Assembly (NCBI GenBank): GCA_026400815.1
Contig: JAPLOI010000074.1
Location: 1 to 42,809 of the forward strand
Direction of reading: 5' to 3'
Length of the DNA: 42,809 bases
Origin: Alphaproteobacteria bacterium
GTDB taxonomy: Bacteria; Pseudomonadota; Alphaproteobacteria; Acetobacterales; Acetobacteraceae
Shown: positions 30,930-39,119 of the stretch, piece by piece
How positions within the stretch are numbered: the stretch's first letter is position 1
Layout of the letters: each line of letters starts with the position of its first letter
The notes under the pieces: generated by a model
The model's input: the letters and a program-made list of their open reading frames with translations, nothing else
The model's database searches: none
What the model was told of the DNA's origin: nothing
Program-made: the position numbers and the translations under genes

Positions 30930-33581
30930 TCAGGCGGGCACGCCGAGATGTGTGCGGGCAATGGCCGCGATCAATTCCTCGCGTGGCACCGGCTTGCTGA
31001 GGCAGGCATCCATGCCCGCGGCGCGGCAACTGGCCACCACCTCGCTGCCCGCCTCGGCAGTGAGGCCGATGATGTGCAGGCGGCGCGGCGGGCCGTCGGT
31101 GTCTTCGCGCTCGTCGCGGCGGATCAGGCGGGTGGCCTGCAACCCGTCCATCTCAGGCATCTGCAGGTCCATCAGCAGCGCGTCGTAGGCGAAGCGGCGC
31201 ACGATCGATACGGCCTGCGCACCATCCTCCACCACCTCCACCCGGGCGCCGGCGCGCTGCAACATGGCGCGGGTGACGATCTGGTTGGTGGGGTTGTCCT
31301 CCGCCACCAGGATGCGCAGGCCGGCCAGCGGCGCGGGCGGGGCAGGGGGCTCGGCCAAAGTTGGGGCCAACGTTGGGGCCAGGGTGGGTGCGGGCAGTGG
31401 CGGCGGCTCGGCGGCCAGCATGGCGATCACGCTGCGCAGGCGGGTGGCCAGAACGGGCTTCAGCAACTGGGCGTCGAACAGCTCCAGCCCCTCGCGGGTT
31501 TCGCCTGTCTGGCCGGAGGCGCAGAGCACCAGCCGCAGCGGCACGCCGCCGGAAAGCGCGGGGTCGGCGCGCAGGGCGCGGGCGAAGGAGAGCCCGTCCA
31601 TCACCGGCATCACGCGGTCCACCAGCACCATCTGGTACGGTGTGCCGGCCCGGGCCGCTTCGCGCAGCAGGGCGAGCGCGGCCACGCCATCCTCGGCCGT
31701 GTCGGCCATCGCTCCCAGGCCTTCCAGCTGGTGGACCATGATTTCCCGGTTCATCGGCAGGTCGTCCACCACCAGGCAGCGCTGGCCGCGCAGCGGGGTG
31801 GGGTCGGCATCGGGCGCGCCGTGATGCGGGCGCAGCGTGAGGGCGTACTGGAACTCGCTGCCGCCGCCCGGCCGCGCCGCCGCGGCGATGCTGCCGCCCA
31901 TCGCCTGCACCAGCTGCCGGCAGATCGCCAGCCCCAGCCCGGTGCCGCCGAACTGGCGGGCGATGGAGGCATTGGCCTGGCTGAACCGCTCGAACAGCAT
32001 CGGCAGGCGGGTGGGGTCCACGCCGATGCCGGTATCGGCCACGGTGATCGAAAGCTGCAGCAGGCCATCCGCGCGCGGCGATGCCTCCAGCGTGATCTCC
32101 ACCCAGCCGCGCTCGGTGAACTTCACCGCATTGCCGACGATGTTCAGCAGCACCTGGCGGAAGCGCCCGGGGTCGCCCACCACCGCCACCGGCAGCCCGT
32201 CGCCCAGGCGGCACACCAGCTCCACGCCCTTCACCGCGGCGGCGGGGGCGAACAGCTCCGTCACCGTCGCCACCTCCTCCTCCAGCACGAAGGGGATCGA
32301 TTCCAGCTCGAAGGCGCCGGCCTCGATCTTGGAGAAATCGAGAATGTCGTTCAGCACAGTGAGAAGGTGCTCGGCGGAGGACTGGATGGTGCGGGTGTAG
32401 CGCGCCTGCTCCTGGTCCAGCTTTGTTTCCATCAGCAGCCCGGCCATGCCGATCACGCCGTTCATCGGCGTGCGGATCTCGTGGCTCATGGCCGCCAGGA
32501 AATCCTGCTTGGCGCGGCCATCGGCCAGGGCGCGACGCTCGCTGCGGCTGAGGTGGTCGCGCTGCAGCCAGAGCTGGTCGGCCTGGCGGAACAGCAGCCA
32601 GAGCGCCCCGAACACCACCAGGCACACGGCGGTGAAGCTGGCGCACAGCACCAGCGCCTCCACATGCCAGCCGTCGAAGGCGGCATCCTTGCCCTGGCTG
32701 GCGGTGACCACGAAGGGCGAGCGGGCGGTGGTGACGTAGCTGGCGATCACCTCGCGGGAAGCGGGCACCTCGCGGGAAGCGGGCACCTCGCGCGAGCCCA
32801 GCAGGCCACGCCAGGTGCCGGTGGGCAGGCCGGGCAGGTAGTGGGCGAAGGTGGGCGTTTCCGCATCGCGCCGGCCGGTGGCGGAGGCCGGCAGGTCGGT
32901 GGCCAGCAGCAGCGTGGCGTCGTGGCCATGCAGCCGCAGCTCGGTGCCGAACACGCGGGCGGATTGGCGCAGGATCGCGGCCAGCTGCTCGCCGTCCAGC
33001 AGCGCCACCACGGCGCCGGCGGGGGATCCGTCGCGCCCAACGGCTGCGCGGGCCAGGGGCAGGGCCCATTGCGTGGGTGGGCGGCCTGGATCGGCGGCCA
33101 CGGGCAGGGGCGGGCCAAGGATCAGCACCGCCTGTCTGGCCGGGTCAGCCAGCACGCTTGGCCAGGCCTGGCCTTTCAACGCCGTGGCATCGAAAGCGGC
33201 ATCGGTGCTGCGGCGCACATGCAGCGTGGGATCGACCAGCACGATGTCGCGCACCAGCGGCAGGTCGCGCAGGCGCTGGCGCAGGGCGGCGGGGTCGGTG
33301 GGGGCATCGGGGGCGGCGAGGTCGAACAGCAGCGCATCCACCGCCTGCACGGTGCGCGACAGCTCGGCCGCGGCGGATTGGGCAGCGCGCAGCGTGGTGG
33401 CTTCGGCATGTGCCTCGGCGCGGTTGTAGCCGTCGCGCAGCAAGCCGAGGAACAGGCCGATCAGGGTCAGCATGGCGATGGCGGCGCCGACGCCGAACAG
33501 GCCGCGCGGCGTCATCGCCCGGGCGCCGCCGGCGGTGGCCGTCGGGTCCTGATCCCTGCCTGGTCGCCATGTCTGCGCCAT
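30930..33581 (-). CDS. Hybrid sensor histidine kinase with two receiver domains
   Basis: 883 residues. The N terminus has one transmembrane helix (about 25-48), then a periplasmic sensor region of about 270 residues with a Cache-like pattern (LVRDIVLVDPTLHVRRS), then a second helix (about 330-352). The kinase core contains the phospho-acceptor His in AMSHEIRTPMNGVIG, an N box (NIVGNAVKFT), VADTGIGVDPTRLP and GGTGLGLAICRQL. Two receiver domains follow: the first has VVDDLPMN and VLVDRVMPVMDG, the second has VAEDNPTN and LMDLQMPEMDG with SKPV. The sensor region contains a tandem hexapeptide repeat (SREVPA). No response-regulator output partner adjoins it; the divergent gene at 33755 is a separate kinase. 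Confidence 0.93.
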   Translation of the reverse strand: MAQTWRPGRDQDPTATAGGARAMTPRGLFGVGAAIAMLTLIGLFLGLLRDGYNRAEAHAEATTLRAAQSAAAELSRTVQAVDALLFDLAAPDAPTDPAALRQRLRDLPLVRDIVLVDPTLHVRRSTDAAFDATALKGQAWPSVLADPARQAVLILGPPLPVAADPGRPPTQWALPLARAAVGRDGSPAGAVVALLDGEQLAAILRQSARVFGTELRLHGHDATLLLATDLPASATGRRDAETPTFAHYLPGLPTGTWRGLLGSREVPASREVPASREVIASYVTTARSPFVVTASQGKDAAFDGWHVEALVLCASFTAVCLVVFGALWLLFRQADQLWLQRDHLSRSERRALADGRAKQDFLAAMSHEIRTPMNGVIGMAGLLMETKLDQEQARYTRTIQSSAEHLLTVLNDILDFSKIEAGAFELESIPFVLEEEVATVTELFAPAAAVKGVELVCRLGDGLPVAVVGDPGRFRQVLLNIVGNAVKFTERGWVEITLEASPRADGLLQLSITVADTGIGVDPTRLPMLFERFSQANASIARQFGGTGLGLAICRQLVQAMGGSIAAAARPGGGSEFQYALTLRPHHGAPDADPTPLRGQRCLVVDDLPMNREIMVHQLEGLGAMADTAEDGVAALALLREAARAGTPYQMVLVDRVMPVMDGLSFARALRADPALSGGVPLRLVLCASGQTGETREGLELFDAQLLKPVLATRLRSVIAMLAAEPPPLPAPTLAPTLAPTLAEPPAPPAPLAGLRILVAEDNPTNQIVTRAMLQRAGARVEVVEDGAQAVSIVRRFAYDALLMDLQMPEMDGLQATRLIRRDEREDTDGPPRRLHIIGLTAEAGSEVVASCRAAGMDACLSKPVPREELIAAIARTHLGVPA
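32748..32796. repeat. 18-bp tandem repeat inside the hybrid kinase gene
   Basis: The unit CACCTCGCGGGAAGCGGG occurs at 32748-32765 and again at 32766-32783, with a partial third copy after it. On the coding strand it gives (SREVPA)n within the periplasmic sensor region. The two complete copies are identical, indicating a recent slippage expansion; the copy number may vary between strains. Confidence 0.85.
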
Positions 33582-33754
33582 GCGCCGGCCGTTGCCTCCG
33601 CGCCGCCGGAATGCGGGCCGGCTTCACCCCGGCGGCGAGGTGGCACCGTGGGCGACGGACCAGGCCGCGCGCCATGCCGTGGCTTCCCATGCGGGAGCTT
33701 ACACCGAGGTTACCAACGCGTGGAGATCGCGCCGGGCTTCTGCCGGGGGGCGCG

Positions 33755-35188
33755 ATGGGCCACAGTGCGGCGATGCGGTCTTTGGGATCCCGGCTGGTGG
33801 TGGCGTGGGTGCTTTCGCTGATGGCCGCATTGGCCGTGGGCGCGGTGCTGGTGCAGCTGTACCGGCTTTCCAGCGCAGCGCAGGCCGGGTTGCGCACCGC
33901 GGTGCTGGAGCAGGGCTGCGCGCTGCTGGGCGAAACCTACGGCTTCTACGTCGCCGGCTGGGCCGGGCCGGGCCAGGCGCGGGAGCTGGAGGGATTCCGG
34001 CGCGAACTGCAGGGCGTGGTGGGCATGGCGCTGGCCGGGCGGCCGGGGCTGGAGGCCGGTATCTGGCAGACCGAAGGCGCGGGCGAGGCCCTGGCGGGCG
34101 ACCCCGGCACGCTGCGTGCTGCCTTGGCGCAGGCCGCCGCCGCCGCACTGCGCGAGGACGATGCGGTGGGGTTCGAGGATGAGGGCCGGCTGGGCCTGGC
34201 TTGCCCGCTGGGCGGGCCGGTGGCGGGGCTGGTGGGCTGGGTGGCGCAGCGCAGCGCCGGCACGCCGGGGTTGCGGGAGTTGCAGCTGGGCATGGCCGTG
34301 CTGCTGGCGCTGGTGCTGCTGCTGGCGTTCTGGCTCTCGCTCGGCCTGGTGGCGCTGCGCCGCCGGGCGCGGCGGATCGCGGCCTCCTTGGCCGGGCATG
34401 AGCAGGCGGGCGCGGACAGCACCCTGCCGCACGTGCCACCCACCGGGGAGCGGGAGCTGGACCGGATCGTCGCCGCGCTGAACGCCGCCGGGGACCGGCT
34501 GGCCGAGGCGCGGGGGCGGGAGGCGGCACTCGCCGCGCGCATGGCGCAGGGCGAGCGGCTGGCCGCGCTGGGGCGGGTGGCGGCCGGGGTGGCGCACGAG
34601 ATCCGCAACCCGATCGCCGCCATGCGCCTGCGCGCGGAGAATGCCCTGGCCGGCGATCCCGCACGGCGCGGGGCAGCGCTGGAAGCGATCCTGGCCCAGG
34701 TGGCCCGGCTGGACCGGCTGAGCGGCGAATTGCTGGCAATGACGCAGAAGCGCGAGCCCGTGCCGGCCCCCGTGGCGGTGGCGGAACTGCTGCGGGCCGT
34801 GGCGGCGGAACAGCAAAGGGGCGACGTGACCCTCGCCGTGCAGGCCCCAGCGCTGTGCGCGATGCTCGACGAGGGGCTGGTGCGGCGCGTGCTGGATGCG
34901 CTGCTGGAGAATGCGCTGCACCACACGCCCCCGGGCGGCAGCATCGCGCTTTCGGCGGAGCAGGAGGGCGAGGTGCTGCGCCTCTCGGTGGCCGATACCG
35001 GCCCCGGCGTGGCGCCGGAGCTGCGCGCCTGGCTGTTCGAGCCCTTCGTGACCGGGCGGCCGGACGGCACCGGGCTGGGCCTGGCGATCGCGCGCGAACT
35101 GGCCGATGCCATGGGCGGGCGGCTCTTCCTGGCCGATGCCGGGCTGGGCGCCACCTTCGTGCTGGAGGTGCCATGGCGCGCGTGCTGA
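33755..35188 (+). CDS. Sensor histidine kinase (partner of the sigma-54 regulator)
   Basis: 477 residues from ATG 33755 after a GGGGGG tract; an in-frame ATG at 33773 is nearly as good. An N-terminal signal-anchor helix (VVAWVLSLMAALAVGAVLVQ) is followed by an extracytoplasmic region of about 140 residues and a second helix (LGMAVLLALVLLLAFWLSLG). A HAMP-like linker then leads to the HisKA box GVAHEIRNPIAAMRLR. The ATPase domain has LLENALHHTPPGG, VADTGPGV and GTGLGLAIARELADAMGG. It overlaps the regulator gene by 16 bp, so the two form a cognate NtrB/NtrC-like pair, likely sensing an envelope signal. It is divergent from the hybrid kinase. Confidence 0.92.
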   Translation: MGHSAAMRSLGSRLVVAWVLSLMAALAVGAVLVQLYRLSSAAQAGLRTAVLEQGCALLGETYGFYVAGWAGPGQARELEGFRRELQGVVGMALAGRPGLEAGIWQTEGAGEALAGDPGTLRAALAQAAAAALREDDAVGFEDEGRLGLACPLGGPVAGLVGWVAQRSAGTPGLRELQLGMAVLLALVLLLAFWLSLGLVALRRRARRIAASLAGHEQAGADSTLPHVPPTGERELDRIVAALNAAGDRLAEARGREAALAARMAQGERLAALGRVAAGVAHEIRNPIAAMRLRAENALAGDPARRGAALEAILAQVARLDRLSGELLAMTQKREPVPAPVAVAELLRAVAAEQQRGDVTLAVQAPALCAMLDEGLVRRVLDALLENALHHTPPGGSIALSAEQEGEVLRLSVADTGPGVAPELRAWLFEPFVTGRPDGTGLGLAIARELADAMGGRLFLADAGLGATFVLEVPWRAC

Positions 35189-36525
35189 TCATCGACGACG
35201 ATTCCGGCCTGCGCGAGGGCATCGCGGAGACGCTCTCCGATCTCGGCCACACCGCGGAACAGGCGCCGGACGGGGCGGCGGGGCTGGCACGGCTGGCACG
35301 CGGCGGGATCGATGCCGTGCTGCTCGATTTGCGCATGCCGGGGATGGACGGGCTTTCGGTGCTGCGTGCGATGCGTGAACGCGGGGAGATGCCGCCCGTG
35401 GCCGTGCTGACGGCCGTGCCCACCGCGGCCAACACGATCGAGGCGATGCGCCTCGGCGCCATGGACCACATCGCCAAGCCGATCGGGCGTGAGGCGCTGG
35501 CCGCGCTGGTGGCGCGCATGCTGCCGGCCGCCTCCGCCGCGCCGACGGTGGTGGCCGATGAATCCGACGAGCTGGTGGGCGCCACGCCGGCGATGCGCGA
35601 GGTGCAGAAATCCGTCGGCATGCTCGCCGACAGCGATGCCACCGTGCTGATCACCGGCGAGACCGGCACCGGCAAGGAAGTGGTGGCCCGCGCCATCCAT
35701 CGCCACGGCCGGCGGGCGGCGGCGGCCTTCGTGGCGGTGAACTGTGCGGCAATCCCGGCCGGGCTGCTGGAAAGCCAGTTGTTCGGCCATGCGCGCGGCG
35801 CCTTCACCGGGGCCGTGGCCGATGCCGCCGGCAGCATCCGGGCCGCGCACAAGGGCACGCTGTTCCTGGACGAGATCGGCGACATGGACCTGGCCATGCA
35901 GGCCAAGTTGCTGCGCGTGCTGCAGGAGCGCGTGGTGATGCCGGTGGGCGGCAAGCCGGTGCCGGTGGATGTGCGCGTGCTGGCCGCCACCCATCGCGAC
36001 CTGCCCGCCATGGTGCAGGCCGGCACCTTCCGCGAGGACCTCTACTGGCGCCTGGGCGTGGTGCCGCTGCATTTGCCGCCGTTGCGCGAACGCCTCGGCG
36101 ACATCGTGCCGCTGGCCGAGCATTTCCTCGCCGCCTCCGGCACCGGCCGCCATCTTTCGGCGGAGGCGGCGGCGCGGCTGCTGGGCCATCGCTGGCCCGG
36201 CAATGTGCGCGAGCTGCGCAACGCGATGGAACGCGCGGCCGCGCTCGGGCGCCGCCCGCTGGTGGGGGCGGAGGAGATGGGGTTCCTTGGCAGCGTCGCG
36301 GCCCCGGCGCCGGCCGAGGATCTCCTGGCCGGCACGTTGCCGGAGGCGGTGGCGCGGCTGGAGGCGGTGATGATCCGCCGCGCGCTCGATCGCAGCGGCG
36401 GCAACCGGGCGGAGGCGGCGCGGTTGCTCGGCATCCATCGCCAGCTGCTCTACGAGAAGCTGCGCCAGCACCAGATCGAGGTGTCTGGAAACCGGACGGA
36501 GGGTGTCGGGAAGGGGGACGGATAG
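35173..36525 (+). CDS. Sigma-54-dependent response regulator (NtrC family)
   Basis: 450 residues from ATG 35173, preceded by GGAGGTGCC within the kinase gene. The receiver domain (1-120) has IIDDDSGL, the phospho-acceptor in VLLDLRMPGMDG, and HIAKPIG. The AAA+ domain has Walker A GETGTGKE, the sigma-54-contacting GAFTGA motif (HARGAFTGAVADAAG), Walker B LFLDEIGD and the RPGN-type arginine region HRWPGNVRELRNAMERA. A Fis-type helix-turn-helix closes the protein (GGNRAEAARLLGIHRQLLYEKLRQH). It is an enhancer-binding activator that uses ATP to open sigma-54 promoters. The perfect sigma-54 promoter 48 bp downstream of its stop (36573-36587) is its most likely target. Confidence 0.95.
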   Translation: MARVLIIDDDSGLREGIAETLSDLGHTAEQAPDGAAGLARLARGGIDAVLLDLRMPGMDGLSVLRAMRERGEMPPVAVLTAVPTAANTIEAMRLGAMDHIAKPIGREALAALVARMLPAASAAPTVVADESDELVGATPAMREVQKSVGMLADSDATVLITGETGTGKEVVARAIHRHGRRAAAAFVAVNCAAIPAGLLESQLFGHARGAFTGAVADAAGSIRAAHKGTLFLDEIGDMDLAMQAKLLRVLQERVVMPVGGKPVPVDVRVLAATHRDLPAMVQAGTFREDLYWRLGVVPLHLPPLRERLGDIVPLAEHFLAASGTGRHLSAEAAARLLGHRWPGNVRELRNAMERAAALGRRPLVGAEEMGFLGSVAAPAPAEDLLAGTLPEAVARLEAVMIRRALDRSGGNRAEAARLLGIHRQLLYEKLRQHQIEVSGNRTEGVGKGDG

Positions 36526-36554
36526 GGGCTTCGGCCGGCGTTCATTTCTTGGCA

Positions 36555-36567
36555 AATCAATATGTTA
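36555..36567 (+). promoter_or_regulatory. Predicted IHF-binding site
   Basis: AATCAATATGTTA matches the IHF consensus WATCAANNNNTTR at every defined position. It lies immediately upstream of the sigma-54 -24 element (6 bp gap) in a locally AT-rich patch. IHF bending commonly brings an upstream-bound NtrC-type activator to sigma-54 polymerase. Confidence 0.6.
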
Positions 36568-36572
36568 GACTC

Positions 36573-36587
36573 TGGCACGGCGCTTGC
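36573..36587 (+). promoter_or_regulatory. Sigma-54 (-24/-12) promoter
   Basis: TGGCACGGCGCTTGC fits the consensus TGGCAC-N5-TTGC exactly, with the invariant GG and GC dinucleotides 10 bp apart. Transcription would start near 36599, leaving a leader of about 38 nt before the ATG at 36637. The neighbouring gene encodes a sigma-54-dependent activator, and an IHF site adjoins, which together make a functional promoter likely. A near-identical core (CTGGCAC....TTGCGAAG) recurs at 42579-42598. Confidence 0.8.
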
Positions 36588-36636
36588 GAAGACACATCCG
36601 AGGCCGATCCTGGCCGAGACCCCTGGAGACCAAGAC

Positions 36637-37419
36637 ATGACTCGCAAGTCCTTCCTGATGCTGGCCACCGCCCTCGTGCTCGGCGCGGGCGTGGTGCAGG
36701 GCACCGGCATGGCGATGGCCCAGCCCGCCGGCCGCGGCCCCGCCGCAGCGTCGGTGTATGACCCGGCCCAACTGCCGGAGGTGAAGGGCAAGGTGGCGCA
36801 ATACTCCCTCACCCCGCGCGGTGACGTGAACGGGCTGATCCTGGCCGACGGCACCGAGGTGCACGTGCCGCCCTTCGTTTCCACCCAGCTGGTGTTCGCG
36901 GTGAAGCCGGGCGATGCGGTGACGATCCACGGCCTGAAGGCCCGCGCCATTCCGATGGTGGCCGCGCGCTCCATCACCAACGATGCCAGCGGCACCACGG
37001 TGCTCGTCGCCCCGCCGCGCGGCCCCGGCCACCATCGCGAGGGAGTTGCGCTGGAGGCGGAAGGCAAGGTTGCCGCCCTGCTGCACACGCCGCGCGGCGA
37101 GACCAACGGCATCCGGCTGGAGGATGGCACGATCGTGCGCCTGCCCCCGCCGGAGGCCAAGCGCCTGGCCGAGACCCTCTCGGTCGGCAAGAGCGTGTCG
37201 GTGCGCGGCGAAGGCTATGCCGGCCCGCTCGGCCGGGTGATCGCCGCCCGCCAGCTGGGCGAGACCAAGGACAGCCTGAAGGACGTCGCCGGCCCGCGCG
37301 CCGGGGAACGCCGCTACGGCCCGGGCATGATGCGCCATGGCATGCACGACAGCGATGGCGAGCACGGCCCGCGCATGGGCGGCCACCGCATGATGGGCCG
37401 CGACAACGTGCCTGGCTGA
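36637..37419 (+). CDS. Secreted protein with two tandem OB-like repeats
   Basis: 260 residues from ATG 36637 (GGAG 8-11 nt upstream). The signal peptide MTRKSFLMLATALVLGAGVV is followed by an Ala/Pro segment. Two related modules follow: VKGKVAQYSLTPRGDVNGLI (about residues 48-67, continuing DGTEVHVPP and PGDAVTIHG) and AEGKVAALLHTPRGETNGIR (about 145-164, continuing DGTIVRLPP and VGKSVSVRG). The shared pattern GKV-x-TPRG-x-NG-x-DGT-V-PP suggests duplicated small beta-barrels. The C terminus is rich in Gly, Met and His (GMMRHGMHDSDGEHGPRMGG), a possible metal-binding tail. The protein is probably periplasmic and controlled by the adjacent two-component system through a sigma-54 promoter. No named family is recognised. 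Confidence 0.75.
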   Translation: MTRKSFLMLATALVLGAGVVQGTGMAMAQPAGRGPAAASVYDPAQLPEVKGKVAQYSLTPRGDVNGLILADGTEVHVPPFVSTQLVFAVKPGDAVTIHGLKARAIPMVAARSITNDASGTTVLVAPPRGPGHHREGVALEAEGKVAALLHTPRGETNGIRLEDGTIVRLPPPEAKRLAETLSVGKSVSVRGEGYAGPLGRVIAARQLGETKDSLKDVAGPRAGERRYGPGMMRHGMHDSDGEHGPRMGGHRMMGRDNVPG

Positions 37420-37428
37420 GACAAAGGG

Positions 37429-37450
37429 AAGGGGGCCGCGAGGCCCCCTT
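37429..37450 (+). terminator. Intrinsic terminator after the secreted-protein gene
   Basis: A 9-bp perfect stem AAGGGGGCC (37429-37437) pairs with GGCCCCCTT (37442-37450) around a GCGA tetraloop and is followed by TTTC-like sequence. It lies 10 bp after the TGA at 37417-37419. The flanking AA/TT pairs would make it usable in both directions, so it also shields the gene from the convergent amidase operon. Confidence 0.8.
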
Positions 37451-37452
37451 TC

Positions 37453-37615
37453 GACAAGCAAGCAAGAATGTTCTTTTTTGAAAAAAAGAACCAAAAAACG
37501 TTTGTTCGTTTGCGGTTCGCAGCGCCCGGTTCCCCGGGGGAAGAACGGGCGGTTGCGACCGCAAAAGAAAAAGTCTTTTTGCTTCTTTTTCTTCAGAAAA
37601 AGAAGGCGCTTTCCT
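37453..37615. repeat. Dispersed multi-hairpin repeat, copy 2
   Basis: It begins with CAAGCAAGAATG, then the hairpin TTCTTTTTT (37471-37479) with AAAAAAGAA (37482-37490) and CCAAAAAACGTTTGTTCGTTTGC. This run matches 14554-14610 with few changes. The middle (CGCCCGGTTCCCCGGGGGAAGAACGGGCG) forms a second stem, and CTTCTTTTTCTTCAGAAAAAGAAG near 37581-37605 forms a third. The order of three hairpins is the same as in copy 1, while the loops and centre have diverged. It lies between two convergent genes. Confidence 0.78.
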
Positions 37616-39109
37616 TCAGTTGAACCCCATGAAATGCGGCATGCCAGAGATCGGCGGCGCCGCCTTCAGCCCGATGATGTCCGGCACCGGCCGCCGCGTG
37701 CGCGGGTCGTTCGCCAGCGCTTCCTCCAGCGCCGCGGCCACCCGGATCACGGTGGCATCGCCGCCGCGCGGGCCGACGATCTGCAGGCCGAACGGCATGC
37801 CGGCGCGGTCGCGCCCCACCGGCAGGCTCAGCGCCGGGTGTCCCACCACCGTCACGGCATAGGCCAGCGACAGCCAGTGGAAATAGGTGCGGGTGGGCTT
37901 GCCGTCGATTTCCTTCGGGAACAGCTCCGTCCAGGGCCGCGGGCTGATGGTGATGGCGGGCGACAGGATCACGTCGTAGTCGCGGAAGAATTCCTGCCAG
38001 CGCTGGTAGAGCTGGGTTTGCAGCGCGCTGGCGCGGGAGACGTCGGCGATGGTGTATTTCAGCGCCTCGGTCATGTTGGCCACGATGTTCGGGCCGAGCT
38101 TGTCGCGCGCCGTGTGCCACTTCTCGATATGCCCGGCGACGAAGTTGGTGCTGCGCAGCACCTCGAAGGCGTCATCCGTGCCGGTGCAATCCGGCGTGGC
38201 GATGTCCGCGCTGCGGAAATGGTGCTTCAGCAGGGCGATCTTGTCGGCGAACACCTCGCGGATGTGCTGCTCCGTGGGCGCGAAGCCGAAATCCGGCGTG
38301 ATCGCCACGCGCAGCCCGCCGAGGTCGATCGGCTGGATCGGGTAGAAATCGCCGGGCTCGCGCACGCGCTTGTTGTGGATGGTGGTGGCCAGCGGATCAT
38401 GCGCCTGGTTGGTGGACATCACCGACATCAGCAGCGCGAGATCGGGCACGTTGCGCGCCATCGGGCCCTGCACGCCCAGGCCGGACCAGCCCAGCTTCTT
38501 CTCCTCATCCGGCACCGCGCCCGGGGTGGGGCGGAAGCCGACGATGCCGTTGAAGGCGGCGGGGTTGCGAAGCGAGCCACCCATGTCGCTGCCGGAGCAC
38601 AGCGGGAACTGGCCCATCGCCAGCGCCACGCCCGATCCGCCGGAGGAGCCGGCGGCGTTCTTCGTCGGGTCGAACGGGTTGCCGGTGGCGCCATAAACGG
38701 CGTTGCGGGTGTTGGCGCCGGCGCCGAATTCCGGCGTGTTGGTCTTGCCCGCGATGATGCCGCCGGCGGCGCGGATATTGGCCACCAGCGAGTGGTCTTC
38801 CTCCGGCACGTGGTCGCGGAACAGCGGAGAGCCCCAGGTGGTGCGCAGGCCCTTCGTCGCCGTCAGGTCCTTGATCCCCACCGGCAGGCCGTGCAGCGGG
38901 CCCAGCTCCTCGCCGTTCATCACCATCTGCTCGGCGGCCTTCGCGGCGGCACGGCTGGCGGCATCGTCGCGCGCCACCACGGCGTTCACCGCATGGTCGG
39001 TCTCGTCGATGCGCGTGAGGCAGCTTTCCAGCAGCTCCACCGGAGACAGCGCGCGGCGGCCGATGAGGCGGCGCGCCTCCACGGCGGTGAGGTCGCAGGG
39101 TTCGGTCAT
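37616..39109 (-). CDS. Amidase signature-family hydrolase
   Basis: 497 residues. The Ser-cisSer-Lys triad is visible: Lys in LPVGIKDLTATKG near residue 79, the cis-Ser in KNAAGSSGGSGVALAMG and the nucleophilic Ser in SGSDMGGSLRNPAAFNG. The family hydrolyses amides, including aliphatic amides, aryl amides and, in GatA, glutamine. Here GatA is unlikely because gatB and gatC are absent and the C-terminal region (SLPVGRDRAGMPFGLQIVGP) is that of catabolic amidases. A GST gene lies just upstream on the same strand with 10 bp between them, forming an operon GST then amidase. The substrate is unknown. Confidence 0.92.
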   Translation of the reverse strand: MTEPCDLTAVEARRLIGRRALSPVELLESCLTRIDETDHAVNAVVARDDAASRAAAKAAEQMVMNGEELGPLHGLPVGIKDLTATKGLRTTWGSPLFRDHVPEEDHSLVANIRAAGGIIAGKTNTPEFGAGANTRNAVYGATGNPFDPTKNAAGSSGGSGVALAMGQFPLCSGSDMGGSLRNPAAFNGIVGFRPTPGAVPDEEKKLGWSGLGVQGPMARNVPDLALLMSVMSTNQAHDPLATTIHNKRVREPGDFYPIQPIDLGGLRVAITPDFGFAPTEQHIREVFADKIALLKHHFRSADIATPDCTGTDDAFEVLRSTNFVAGHIEKWHTARDKLGPNIVANMTEALKYTIADVSRASALQTQLYQRWQEFFRDYDVILSPAITISPRPWTELFPKEIDGKPTRTYFHWLSLAYAVTVVGHPALSLPVGRDRAGMPFGLQIVGPRGGDATVIRVAAALEEALANDPRTRRPVPDIIGLKAAPPISGMPHFMGFN

Positions 39110-39119
39110 CGGTGGGTCC

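Noticed and set aside
30762-33821. 1019-residue plus-strand reading frame
   Set aside because: Exactly antisense to the hybrid histidine kinase, whose domains and motifs are all present; the plus-strand translation is low-complexity Gly/His/Gln.
33699-36555. Long minus-strand frames (775 and 869 residues)
   Set aside because: Antisense to the two-component genes, which carry unmistakable HisKA, receiver, AAA+ and Fis motifs.
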